Source: Comamonadaceae bacterium ALPHA2B (GTDB lineage Bacteria > Pseudomonadota > Gammaproteobacteria > Burkholderiales > Burkholderiaceae_C). Taken from it: 64,000 bases of DNA. Position numbers and translations under genes: made by a program. Location: the NCBI GenBank assembly GCA_005503065.1, contig SCOE01000016.1, positions 1-64,000 of the forward strand. Direction: 5' to 3'. A model generated the notes under the pieces. That model saw only the letters and a list, made by a program, of their open reading frames with translations, was not told the origin of the DNA and did not search any database. Below, one piece after another: positions 1-8,900 of this stretch; position 1 is the stretch's first letter, and each line of letters starts with the position of its first letter.

Positions 1-1
1 G

Positions 2-706
2 CCCACCCTCTCCGACTTCCCCATCACCAAGAAATGGCCTGCCGCCCACCCCGAGCGCATCCAGCTGTATTCGCTGCCCACGCCCAATGGCGTGAAGGCG
101 TCGATCATGCTGGAGGAATGCGGGCTGCCTTACGAGGTGCACCGGGTGGACTTCGGCAAGAACGACCAGCTCTCGCCGGAATTCATCTCGCTCAACCCCA
201 ACAACAAGATCCCGGCCATGATCGATCCGGACGGGCCGGGCGGCGAGCCGCTGGCGCTGTTCGAGTCGGGCGCGATGCTCATGTACCTGGCGGACAAGAC
301 GGGCCGCTTCATTCCCGCCGACGCGGCCGGGCGCTGGCACACGCTGCAGTGGGTGATGTTCCAGATGGGGGGCATCGGGCCGATGTTCGGGCAGCTGGGC
401 TTCTTCCATAAGTTCGCCGGCAAGGACTACGAGGACAAGCGCCCGCGCGACCGCTATGTGGCCGAGAGCAAGCGCCTGCTGGGCGTGCTCGACAAGCACC
501 TGGCGGGCCGCGACTGGATCATGGGCACCGAGTACACGGTGGCCGACATCGCGACCTTTCCGTGGATCCGCAACCTGATCGGCTTCTACGAGGCCCGCGA
601 GTTGGTGGGCTTCGACGAGTTCAAGAACGTGGCGCGCGTGCTCGCCGCCTTCGTGGCGCGGCCGGCGGTGGAGCGCGGACTGCAGATTCCGGCGGCGCCG
701 AAGTAA
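2..706 (+). CDS. Glutathione S-transferase (YghU/YfcG-like), 5' end outside window
   Basis: The frame is open from base 2, so the true start lies just before the window. The GTG at 92 is internal, since using it would remove the first strand of the thioredoxin fold. The first visible residues end in LYSLPTPNGVK, followed by the glutathione-site segments NPNNKIPAMID and ESGAMLMYLADKTGRF, then an all-helical C-terminal domain. This pattern is typical of YghU/YfcG-type cytosolic GSTs with disulfide-bond reductase activity. 234 codons are visible. It stands alone, followed by 165 bases of non-coding DNA with a CCTCTCCCC/GGGGAGAGG dyad at 743-763. The family call is firm; the substrate is unknown. 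Confidence 0.9.
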   Translation, partial: PTLSDFPITKKWPAAHPERIQLYSLPTPNGVKASIMLEECGLPYEVHRVDFGKNDQLSPEFISLNPNNKIPAMIDPDGPGGEPLALFESGAMLMYLADKTGRFIPADAAGRWHTLQWVMFQMGGIGPMFGQLGFFHKFAGKDYEDKRPRDRYVAESKRLLGVLDKHLAGRDWIMGTEYTVADIATFPWIRNLIGFYEARELVGFDEFKNVARVLAAFVARPAVERGLQIPAAPK

Positions 707-871
707 ACGCCGTCAAGGCGCAAGGCGCTGCCCCTCACCCTGCCTCTCCCCAGGGGGGGAGAGGAGCAAGCCACTCGGGCGAGGGCGACCGGCGGCTGCG
801 GGGTCGGCCCGATGCGCAGGCGCAGCACGCGGCGCACACTGGCACGTCCCCTCCCCGCTTCAGGAGCTTCC

Positions 872-1795
872 GTGGCCGTTGCCCCTCGCGCCCGACCTCA
901 GGACTTTTTTACCGACGCCCAATGGCAGGCGCTGACTGCGCGCTCGCCGTGGCGCGGCCTCTGGCTGGTGGCGCATTGCTGGGGCGTGATCGCGCTGGCC
1001 ATCGCGATGGGCGTGCTGTGGCCGGCGACGATCCCGCTCGCGGTGCTGATCGTCGGGGCGCGGCAGCTGGGCCTGTTCATCCTGATGCACGACGCGGCGC
1101 ATGCGGTGCTGCACCGCGACCGGCGCGTCAACGACTGGGTGGGCGAATGGCTGTGCTCGCCGACGATCACGGCCTACCGCCCCTACCACCTGCAGCACCA
1201 CCGCTTCGTGCAGCAGACCGAGGACCCGGACCTGGTGCTGTCGGCGCCCTTCCCCATCACGCGCGCGTCGCTGTGGCGCAAGGTGGCACGCGACCTGACG
1301 GGCCAGACCTTCTGGAAGCAGCGCTTCGGCCACTATGGCGAGGCGCTGCGCGCACGGCCCGCCGGCACGCCTTGGGGACCGGTGCTGCGGGCCGAGCTGC
1401 GCAAGGACCAGCGCTTCCTGCTCGCCAACGGCCTGGGCCTCGTGGCCTTCTCCGTCGCCGGCCTGTGGTGGGCCTGGGTGCTGATGTGGCTGCTGCCGAT
1501 GGCGACCTGGCTGCCGCTGGTGAGCCGGGTGCGCAACATCGCCGAGCACGCGCTCATTGCGCAGAACGAGGCCGACCCGCTGCGCCAGGCACGCACCACG
1601 CACGCGGGCTGGCTCGAACGCGCACTGGTCGCACCCTACTGGGTCAACTACCACTGCGAGCACCACATGTTCACGGCGATCCCGTGCTGGAACCTGCCCA
1701 GGGCGCACCGGCTGCTGCGCGATGGCGGCGTGCTGCCGCGCATGGCGACGGAGCCGGGCTATGCGTCGCTGCTGCGGCGCGCGGCACCCGCCTGA
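872..1795 (+). CDS. Membrane fatty acid desaturase family protein
   Basis: A membrane-bound di-iron desaturase/hydroxylase with the three expected histidine boxes: HDAAHAVLH after the second hydrophobic segment, HLQHH about 35 residues later, and HCEHH near the C-terminus. Hydrophobic segments (for example LVAHCWGVIALAIAMGVLW) place the catalytic face at the cytoplasmic membrane. I chose the GTG at 872 because AGGAG lies at 862-866, five bases upstream. An in-frame ATG at 812 adds 20 Arg-rich residues with no good ribosome site. The substrate (fatty acyl chain or a small lipid) cannot be told from sequence. About 307 aa, a normal length. Confidence 0.88.
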   Translation: MAVAPRARPQDFFTDAQWQALTARSPWRGLWLVAHCWGVIALAIAMGVLWPATIPLAVLIVGARQLGLFILMHDAAHAVLHRDRRVNDWVGEWLCSPTITAYRPYHLQHHRFVQQTEDPDLVLSAPFPITRASLWRKVARDLTGQTFWKQRFGHYGEALRARPAGTPWGPVLRAELRKDQRFLLANGLGLVAFSVAGLWWAWVLMWLLPMATWLPLVSRVRNIAEHALIAQNEADPLRQARTTHAGWLERALVAPYWVNYHCEHHMFTAIPCWNLPRAHRLLRDGGVLPRMATEPGYASLLRRAAPA

Positions 1796-1810
1796 ACGAC
1801 GGCGTGAAGG

Positions 1811-1878
1811 GCAAAGTGCAATCGGGCTGCAGCGCCCGCCCGCCGGGCGTCTTGGCCAAAGTCGTCACATCCGTTACC
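1811..1878 (+). repeat. GTGCAATCG / TCGTCAC repeat, copy S1
   Basis: The block AAGTGCAATCG starts at 1814 and the block TCGTCAC starts at 1862, exactly 48 bases apart. The same two blocks with the same spacing recur at 10818/10866 and 11410/11458. The interior contains GGGCTGCAGCGCCCG, which resembles the G+C half of the GCTATC repeats elsewhere in the window. This copy lies between the desaturase and the P-loop kinase gene. Function unknown. Confidence 0.6.
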
Positions 1879-1943
1879 AATCGGCTCATGCGCCATTGCG
1901 TGATCTGCGCCGAGCCGTGAACGACACGTCGCATGCTCTGCTC

Positions 1944-2495
1944 ATGCATCTCGTCGGCCCGGGCGGTGCCGGCAAGACGACGGCAGGTCGACTCGCCGCG
2001 CAGGCGCTGGGCTGGCAGTTCGTCGACCTGGACACGCGCTTCATGCACGAGGTCGGCGGCATCGCCGAGTGCATCGACACCCATGGGCATCGCCACTACG
2101 CCCAGTGCAATGTCGCGACATACCGGCGGGTGCGGGCCGGCGCCTCAAGGCCGACGGTGCTCGCCCTGTCCTCGGGCTTCATGGTCTATCCCCCGGACAT
2201 CACCGAAGACTACGAAGAGCTGCGCCGGACCATCGAGAGCGACCCGCTCACGGCGCTGCTGATGCCCGGGTGGACCCTGGAGGCTTGCACCGAGCGCATC
2301 GTCCAGCGACAACTGGCGCGGCCCTATCTGCGCGCCGATGCGGCACGCGAGCGCCAGCGCATCCGCGAGCGTTTTCCGCTCTACATGGCATTGCGCTGCG
2401 CACGCATTGGCACCGATGCTCCGCCCGAGGCCGTGGCGGCCGACATCACACGCCTGGCCCACACCGTTCATTCGCGGCGCACACCGGGCCCTTGA
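1944..2495 (+). CDS. Shikimate-kinase-like P-loop kinase
   Basis: The protein opens with a Walker A motif, MHLVGPGGAGKTTAGRLAAQ, as shikimate kinases do, followed by a DLD motif (VDLDTRF) equivalent to their DxD. The usual FR residue and the GGG substrate motif are not evident: at the GGG position it reads LSSGFM. A lid-like RPYLRAD segment is present. It is therefore probably a kinase of this fold acting on another substrate, not AroK. ATG 1944 is used because it sits just before the P-loop; GTG 1917 would add nine residues. Neither has a strong ribosome site. About 183 aa. It ends 104 bases before the convergent beta-propeller gene. Confidence 0.72.
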   Translation: MHLVGPGGAGKTTAGRLAAQALGWQFVDLDTRFMHEVGGIAECIDTHGHRHYAQCNVATYRRVRAGASRPTVLALSSGFMVYPPDITEDYEELRRTIESDPLTALLMPGWTLEACTERIVQRQLARPYLRADAARERQRIRERFPLYMALRCARIGTDAPPEAVAADITRLAHTVHSRRTPGP

Positions 2496-2599
2496 ACGGG
2501 ATGCGCATACCGGCACGCGGCGCCCGTGCCGCTGCGGCGTCCCAGCGATCTCGTGGATCGCATCTCCCGCGCGTGGCGTCCGCACGCGGCGGGGTCGCC

Positions 2600-3298
2600 T
2601 CAGGCCGCGGCCGCCTTCGGCCGGCGCACGGCGCGCACACGGCCGCTGCCGCCACCGCCGCAGTAGAAGAGGTCGGCACCATCGGATTCGAGCCCACTGA
2701 CGCCCGCGCCCGCGGGCATCTGCAGGCGCTCGAGCACGCGGCCGTCGTCCGCGTCCACATGGCGCAACTCGCTCTCTTCGCCCTCCCAGGTGCCGTGCCA
2801 CAGGGCGCCGTCGACCCAGGTGACGCCGGTGACGAAGCGGTTGGACTCGATGGTGCGCAGCACCTTGCCGGTGGCGGGGTCGAGGCGGTGGATGCGGCGG
2901 CCCCGGTAGTCGCCCACCCACAGGCTGCCCTCGGCCCAGGTCATGCCGGAGTTGTTGCCCTCGGGATTGGGCGTGGGGATGGACGCGAGCACGCGGCCGC
3001 TGGCCGGGTCGATTTGCTCGATGCGCGCGCCGGCGATCTGCCAGAAGTGCCGGCCGTCGAAGGCGGTGCCGGCGTCGCAGCGCACGGCCAGCGAGTCGGC
3101 GGCCTCGCCGCTGGCCGGGTCGAAACCGACCAGGCGCGTGCCGGTGGCGGCCCACACGCGGCGGCCGTCGTGCGTCACGCCGTGGATGGCGGTGGCGTCG
3201 CCGAAGGGGCCGTACTCGCGCACCACCTCGGCGGGCTGGGCGGCGGGCGTGCCGGGCGGGTGCGGCAGGTACTCGGCGACGGGAAGGGTTTGCGGCAT
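2600..3298 (-). CDS. Beta-propeller (SMP-30/YncE-like) protein
   Basis: 232 aa made of repeated blade-like units: GVTHDGRRVWAATGTRLVGFD, AFDGRHFWQIAGARIEQID, TWAEGSLWVGDYRGRRIHRL and TWVDGALWHGTWEGEESELR. Each ends in a D-P-A-S/T-G type turn. This is the pattern of small YVTN/SMP-30-like six-bladed propellers. No signal peptide is seen. The ATG at 3298 is preceded by GGAG about 9 bases upstream; an upstream frame extension exists but lacks a ribosome site. It lies 60 bases downstream of the regulator gene on the same strand, so the two are probably co-transcribed. Molecular activity unknown. Confidence 0.75.
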   Translation of the reverse strand: MPQTLPVAEYLPHPPGTPAAQPAEVVREYGPFGDATAIHGVTHDGRRVWAATGTRLVGFDPASGEAADSLAVRCDAGTAFDGRHFWQIAGARIEQIDPASGRVLASIPTPNPEGNNSGMTWAEGSLWVGDYRGRRIHRLDPATGKVLRTIESNRFVTGVTWVDGALWHGTWEGEESELRHVDADDGRVLERLQMPAGAGVSGLESDGADLFYCGGGGSGRVRAVRRPKAAAA

Positions 3299-3358
3299 GG
3301 TGGAAGGACTCCGTGGATTTTTCTGGCCCGCGGACATCGCGTCGCCATGGACCGCAAT

Positions 3359-4582
3359 CTAGCCAGCCGGCAGCACGGCGGGGAGTAACAAGATCGTCGT
3401 GAAAGCCGTGAGCGGCGGCGCCACCCAGCGCCGTGCGCGCGCGTTGCCGACGGCGCGCACGCGGCCTTCGGCCTCCAGCTCGGCGAGGGCGCGCTGCACG
3501 GTGCGCTGGCTGGCGTCGAGCGCGAGCGCCAGGGCCGAGGTGGACCATGCGGCGCCATCGGCCAGCAAGGCCAGCAGCGCGCCCTGCTCGCCGTCGATGG
3601 GCGGCAGCAGGAGCACGCAGGATGCGCCATCTACCGGGTGCAGCACGAAGCCTTGCGGCGTGGCCTCGATGCGCGCCAGGCCGCGCAGCAGCGCGCGCAG
3701 GCGGCCCATCTCGACGCGCAGCCGTGCGCGGTGCGTCTCGTCGGGATGGCGGGTGCGGAACACCTCGGCGATCAGCTCGTCGCGCGACGCGTCCTGCGGC
3801 CAGGCTTCGCCCAGTGCGCGCAGCAGGCCGAAGAGCACAGGTCGGCGGGCCAGCGCCAGCCCGCGCCCGCCCGCGTGCACGCCGCGACGGCAGGCATCGA
3901 CCACCAGCGCGCCCGACGCGCGCAGCGCCTCGACCTCGTGCAGACGCAGCGGTGCGTCCTGCCCCGCGCTGCGGCGGCGTGCGGCGGGTCGCGCGAGCAG
4001 GGCCTGCGCGTCGGCCACCTCGGCCGCGAGGGCGGGGATGCCGGCGCGCTGAGCGGCCATCTGCGCGTGCTTCAACGCGGTGGTGGCGTCTTGGGTGCGC
4101 AGCGAGCGCAGGGCCAGTTCGGCGCGGCTCAGGGCGGCCAGCGCAGCCAGGGGCGGCGGCAGCGGCTGCGCCGGGTCGATGGCATCGAGCGCCGCCTGCG
4201 CCTCGCCGAGCCGGCCCAGCAGCAGGGCGCGCCGCGCGATCGTCAACCGCGCCTGAACCGCATTGCCGCGATCGCCGTGCGCGGACAGGGTGGCCGCGGC
4301 GGCCGACAGCGTGCGCGGGCTGCCGCCCAGGTCGCGCAGGGCCAGGGCCACTTCGGCCTCGGCCACCACGCAGCGCGCGCGGGCCACGGCTTCGTGCGTG
4401 CCGAAGCGCCGCGCGGCCTGGCGCAGCAGCTCGCGCGCCCGCGGGTACTCGCCCAGCCGGGCCATGGCGATGCCGCGCAGGGCCAATGCGGGCGGGTCGT
4501 CGCGCAGCGCGATACCGCCGAGCGCGCCCAGTGCGTCGCCCAGGGCAAGGGCACGGGCCGAGGCGGCGAGGAGCGGGTCCAT
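3359..4582 (-). CDS. TPR-like / winged helix-turn-helix regulatory protein
   Basis: About 407 aa. Residues 1-200 are Ala/Leu-rich alpha-helical repeats of TPR character (ALALRGIAMARLGEYPRARE and similar). The second half has two winged-helix-like segments: ELIAEVFRTRHPDETHRARLRVEMGRLRALL resembles the OmpR/SARP-type DNA-binding fold, and LALALDASQRTVQRALAELEAEGRV near the C-terminus is a clear helix-turn-helix. The short hydrophobic end TTILLLPAVL is unlike a regulator's usual tail. It probably controls the beta-propeller gene directly downstream. The start is ATG 4582; the upstream frame extension is unlikely. Target and signal unknown. Confidence 0.72.
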   Translation of the reverse strand: MDPLLAASARALALGDALGALGGIALRDDPPALALRGIAMARLGEYPRARELLRQAARRFGTHEAVARARCVVAEAEVALALRDLGGSPRTLSAAAATLSAHGDRGNAVQARLTIARRALLLGRLGEAQAALDAIDPAQPLPPPLAALAALSRAELALRSLRTQDATTALKHAQMAAQRAGIPALAAEVADAQALLARPAARRRSAGQDAPLRLHEVEALRASGALVVDACRRGVHAGGRGLALARRPVLFGLLRALGEAWPQDASRDELIAEVFRTRHPDETHRARLRVEMGRLRALLRGLARIEATPQGFVLHPVDGASCVLLLPPIDGEQGALLALLADGAAWSTSALALALDASQRTVQRALAELEAEGRVRAVGNARARRWVAPPLTAFTTILLLPAVLPAG

Positions 4583-4718
4583 GGGCGACAGGCTACACGG
4601 CGATCGCGCGGATGGCGTGAGGCGCTGTCCTGCATGGCGGATGCAGGGCGTCTGCTGTGCGCAGGAGGACGCACGCGCAACGCTGGGTCCCTCGCCAACA
4701 CAATACAGGAGCCCAGCC

Positions 4719-4898
4719 ATGGCCGATGACCTGAGCAATGCCGGCGCGCAGGACCGCAGCCGGATCAATGTGAACGAGCCGCACGAGGTGCGCTACTGGA
4801 CGCAACGCTTCGGCGTGTCCGAACACGCGCTGCGCGTGGCGGTAGAGCAGGTCGGCGTGTCGGTGGAGGCCGTCGCCAGCCATCTGGGCAAGCGCTGA
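4719..4898 (+). CDS. DUF3606 small protein
   Basis: 59 aa. The core RINVNEPHEVRYWTQRFGVSE followed by HALRVAVEQVG is the DUF3606 signature, a family of small soluble helical proteins of unknown function common in proteobacteria. The ATG at 4719 has CAGGA nine bases upstream. It is transcribed divergently from the TPR/winged-helix gene and convergently with the DUF4256 gene, so it is probably its own transcription unit. Confidence 0.85.
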   Translation: MADDLSNAGAQDRSRINVNEPHEVRYWTQRFGVSEHALRVAVEQVGVSVEAVASHLGKR

Positions 4899-4920
4899 TC
4901 CAGCCAGCGGCCGTGCGTCG

Positions 4921-5466
4921 TCACACCGTCAACGCGCCTCGGAAGCCGCGCGCCGCGTAGTACGACTGCACGCCGTTGTGGTACGTGAAGACCTGGCCGT
5001 AGCGCCGGTCGCAAAACAGTGCGCCACCCAGCTTGCGCATCGTGGGCGGCGTGGCGATCCAACTCGAGGTCTTGAGGTCGAACTCGCCGAGCTGCTGCAA
5101 CTGGCGGTACTGCGCCTCGGTCAGCAGCTCGATGCCGAGCTCGGCGGCCATCTCGACGGCGCTGCCGGCGGGTGCGTGCTCCTTGCGTGATTCGCGCGCG
5201 GCGCGGTCGTAGCACAGGCTGCGGCGGCCGGCTGGGCTCTCGGGCGCGCAGTCGCAGAACACGACACCTTCGGCCTGCGGATGGCGGCCGATCACGTCGG
5301 GCTCGCCGCCGGTGGCTTCCATCGCCTGCAGGGTCTTCAGCGCCTTCGCGTTCGATTCGAGCCGGGCCTGGACCTCGGTCCACGCGATGCCGGCGTGGCG
5401 TTGCGGGTGCTTGTCGAAGCGGGCTTTCAGTGTGTGAAGCAAGTTGTCTGTTTCGGTCGGGGTCAT
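4921..5466 (-). CDS. DUF4256 family protein
   Basis: 181 aa, soluble. Recognisable family stretches are LHTLKARFDKHPQRHAGIAW near the N-terminus, GEPDVIG and VVFCDCAPESPAGRRSLCYD in the middle, and SSWIATPPTMRKLGGALFCD with VFTYHNGVQSYYAARGFRG at the end. These match the DUF4256 family; no activity is established that I know of. ATG 5466 gives the normal family start (MTPTETDNLL). It is followed on the same strand side by a separate small membrane-protein gene 33 bases away. Confidence 0.85.
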   Translation of the reverse strand: MTPTETDNLLHTLKARFDKHPQRHAGIAWTEVQARLESNAKALKTLQAMEATGGEPDVIGRHPQAEGVVFCDCAPESPAGRRSLCYDRAARESRKEHAPAGSAVEMAAELGIELLTEAQYRQLQQLGEFDLKTSSWIATPPTMRKLGGALFCDRRYGQVFTYHNGVQSYYAARGFRGALTV

Positions 5467-5498
5467 GGGGTGGGCGTGAAGGGATGAAGCGGTCGGCT

Positions 5499-5921
5499 TC
5501 AGGGGCTGAGCGCGATGAGGCTCCACACGATCGCGACCAGCTGCGCGATGTTGATGAGGATGGCCCACACATGGAGCTTGCGAAAGCCCGGGATCGCGTC
5601 CATGAAATCGCCCTGGATGCGCGAGCCCAGCGCGTCCATGCTGGGGATGACGCGCCGTCGCAGCAGCAGGGCCACCAGCGCCAGCGCGGCGGCGCCGCAG
5701 GCCACGCCCGGCCGCCCGGCGATCCCGTAGCTCAGCGCGGTGGCGCCGGCGGTGATGAAGGCGGCCCGGTAGTAGACGTTGAAGAAGCCGCGCACGAAGC
5801 GCGCATCGAGCGGCGTGTCGTGCCGCAGGATGAGCAGCGGGATCGCGCCCATGATGAAGTAGGCGGTGGTGACGAGCAGCGCCACCGTGAAGAAGAGCGC
5901 GGCAATGATGGCGGCGGACAT
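5499..5921 (-). CDS. Small integral membrane protein (4 predicted TM segments)
   Basis: 140 aa with hydrophobic segments at about residues 4-30, 50-68, 71-86 and 116-138. I do not recognise a named family with confidence; DUF2269-like or similar is possible. The segment FVRGFFNVYYRAAFITAGATA between the first two segments carries conserved-looking aromatic and basic residues. It lies between putA and the DUF4256 gene on the same strand. Its start is 77 bases from the putA stop, so it could be a downstream cistron of the putA transcript. Confidence 0.7.
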   Translation of the reverse strand: MSAAIIAALFFTVALLVTTAYFIMGAIPLLILRHDTPLDARFVRGFFNVYYRAAFITAGATALSYGIAGRPGVACGAAALALVALLLRRRVIPSMDALGSRIQGDFMDAIPGFRKLHVWAILINIAQLVAIVWSLIALSP

Positions 5922-5998
5922 GGCAGGCACCCCCGTTTCGGCCCGCGTCGGCGGGCGCGACAGTCTATGCCTCGGCGCCGCGCGCGGCCAGCCAAGAT

Positions 5999-8900
5999 TC
6001 AACCGATGGTCATCAGGTGTGCATTGCCACCGGCTGCGGCGGTGTTGATGCTGAGGCTGCGCTCCAGCAGCAACCGGTCGAGCACGATGGCCGCATCGCC
6101 GGGTGCCAGGCCCTGCACGCCCACGATGGCGCCGGGCCGCGCGGCGAGCGCCTCGCAGACCGCGCGCAACGCACCGGGGCTGCCATGGTGCAGCACGGCG
6201 TCGAAGGCCGTCGGCTCGCTGCTTCGCCAGTCGGGCGTGAAGATGACCTGCGCCTGCGCCTCGGCCGGCAGCGCGGCGTGCAGCGCGCGGGCCTCGGGCG
6301 ACTCGGGCCACAGCGCGCGTGAACCGACGGCCAGCACGGCGGCCAGTTGCGCGAGGCGGTCGCCTTCGTCGCCGGCCAGGCAGAGCACGGCATGGCGGCC
6401 TTCGAGCCGGTAGACGTTGCGCTCGCCGGTCGGCCCCGGCAGCACGCGCTGCACGCCGGCCACGCAGGCACCGGCGAAGCGCTCGCACAAGGCCGCATCG
6501 CCGCGCTGCTGCGCACGGCACCAGGCGGTCAACGCCCGCAGCGCGGGCCGCGCGGGCGTGCCGTCTGCGGCCTGCGCGTCGGCCTGTGGCGGCAGCGGCG
6601 TGGCAAGGGGCCGCTGCGCGAGCAAGCGGTACAGGTACAGCGGCCCGCCGGCCTTCGGGCCCGTGCCCGACAGCCCCTCGCCGCCGAAGGGCTGCACGCC
6701 GACCACGGCGCCCACCATGTTGCGGTTGACGTAGAGGTTGCCCACCTGCGCCCGCGCGGCGACGCGCTCGATGGTTTCGTCGATGCGCGAATGCACGCCC
6801 ATGGTCAGGCCGTAGCCGGTGGCGGCGATGCGCTGGAGCAGCGCATCGAGCCCGCTGCGCGCGAAGCGCAGCACGTGCAGCACGGGGCCGAAGACCTCCT
6901 TCTCCAGCCGCTCGATGCCGTCGATCTCGATGAGCGTGGGCGGCACGAAGGTGCCTGGGTCCGCGCCAGGGTTCGCACCGCGCGCGGCCTGGAACACGTC
7001 GAAGCCGCGCGCGCGCATCGCCTCGATGTGGGCCAGCAGGGCCTGCTGGGCCTCGGCGTCGATGACGGGGCCGACGTCGGTCGCCAGTCGCGTCGGCTCG
7101 CCCAGCGCGAGCTCGGCCATGGCGCCGCGCAGCATGGCCAGCAGGCGCTCGGCGACGTCGTCCTGCACGCACAGCACGCGCAGCGCCGAGCAGCGCTGGC
7201 CCGCGCTGTCGAAGGCCGAGGCCACCACGTCGGCGACCACCTGCTCGACCAGCGCGGAGGAGTCGACCACCATGGCGTTCTGGCCGCCGGTCTCGGCGAT
7301 CAGCGGCACGGGCTGGCCATGGTCGCCAAGGCGGCCGGCCAGCGCGCGCTGCAGCAGCCGCGCGACCGGCGTGGAACCGGTGAAGAGCACGCCCTGCACG
7401 CGCGCATCGGCCACCAGCGCGGCGCCCACGGTCTCGCCCGGGCCGGGCAGCAGCTGCAGGGCGCCGGGCGGCACGCCGGCCGCATGCAGCAGGCGCACCG
7501 CCTCGGCCGCGACCAGCGGCGTCTGCTCCGCCGGCTTGGCCAGCACGGTGTTGCCGGCCGCGAGGGCCGCCGCGACCTGGCCGGTGAAGATGGCCAGCGG
7601 GAAGTTCCACGGGCTGATGCACACCACGGGGCCGAGCGGCCGGTGCGTGGCGTTGTCGAACGCGGCGCGCAGCTGCGCCGCGTCGTAGCGCAGGAAGTCG
7701 ACCGCCTCGCGCACCTCGGCCACGGCGTTGCCGAGCGTCTTGCCGGCCTCGCGCACGAGCAGGTCCAGCAGGCGCGGCATGGTGGACTCGAAGGCGTCGG
7801 CGGCGCGCTCGAGGATGGCGGCGCGGTCCGCGGGCGGCGTGGCGCGCCAGCCCGTGAAGGCGGCCTGCGCGGCAGCGATGGCCGCTGGCACGTCCTCGGC
7901 CGTGGCGTCCTGTACCTCGCCCACGACGTCGCCGTGATTCGCGGGGTTGCGCACCGGGCTCGCGGCCCTTGCAGCGATCGGCGTGGCGAGCATCGGCGCC
8001 GCATGCGCAGGGCGTGCGGCGCTCTCGCGCAGGGCGACGGCCAGCTCGGCCAGCACGGGTTCGCTCGCCAGGTCCAGGCCGCGCGAATTGGCGCGGTCCG
8101 AGTAGAGCGCGCGCGGGGCCGGAATGCGCGGATGCGGCAGGCCGAGCGCACCCTCCTCGCGCGCCTGCGCCTCGACGGCCTGCACCGGATCGACGATCAG
8201 AGCGTCGATGGGCAGGCTGCGGTCGGCCACGCGGTTGACGAAGGAGGTGTTGGCGCCGTTCTCCAGCAGGCGCCGCACGAGGTAGGCCAGCAGGGTTTCG
8301 TGCGTGCCCACGGGCGCGTAGATGCGGCAGGGGCGGTTCAGCCCGCGCTCGCCCACGACCTGTTCGTACAGCGGCTCGCCCATGCCGTGCAGGCACTGGA
8401 ACTCGTACCGGCCCTTGTGGAAGTCCGGCCCCGCGAGCTGCACGATGGCCGCCAGCGTGTGCGCGTTGTGCGTGGCGAACTGCGGGAACACCGCATCGGG
8501 CGCCGCGAGCAGCCGGCGCGCGCAGGCGATGTAGGCGACGTCGGTGTGCACCTTGCGCGTGTAGACGGGGTAATCGGCCAGGCCGTCGACCTGGGCGCGC
8601 TTGATCTCGCTGTCCCAGTAGGCGCCCTTGACCAGCCGCACCATGAGCCGGTGGCCGCTGCGTCGTCCCAGGTCGACCAGCCAGTCGATCACCTGCGGGC
8701 AGCGCTTCTGGTAGGCCTGGATGACGAAGCCGATGCCGTGCCAGCCCGCCAGCGAAGGCTCGTGGCACAGGCGCTCGAGCAGGTCGAGCGACAGCTCCAG
8801 CCGGTCGGCCTCCTCGGCGTCGATGTTCAGGCCGATGTCGTGGCCGCGCGCGCGTTCGGCCAGCGCGAGCAGGCGTGGGTAGAGCGCGTCCATCACGCGC

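Noticed and set aside
92-706. GST starting at GTG 92
   Set aside because: The frame is open to base 2 and encodes the conserved LYSLPTPNG segment upstream, so the start is outside the window.
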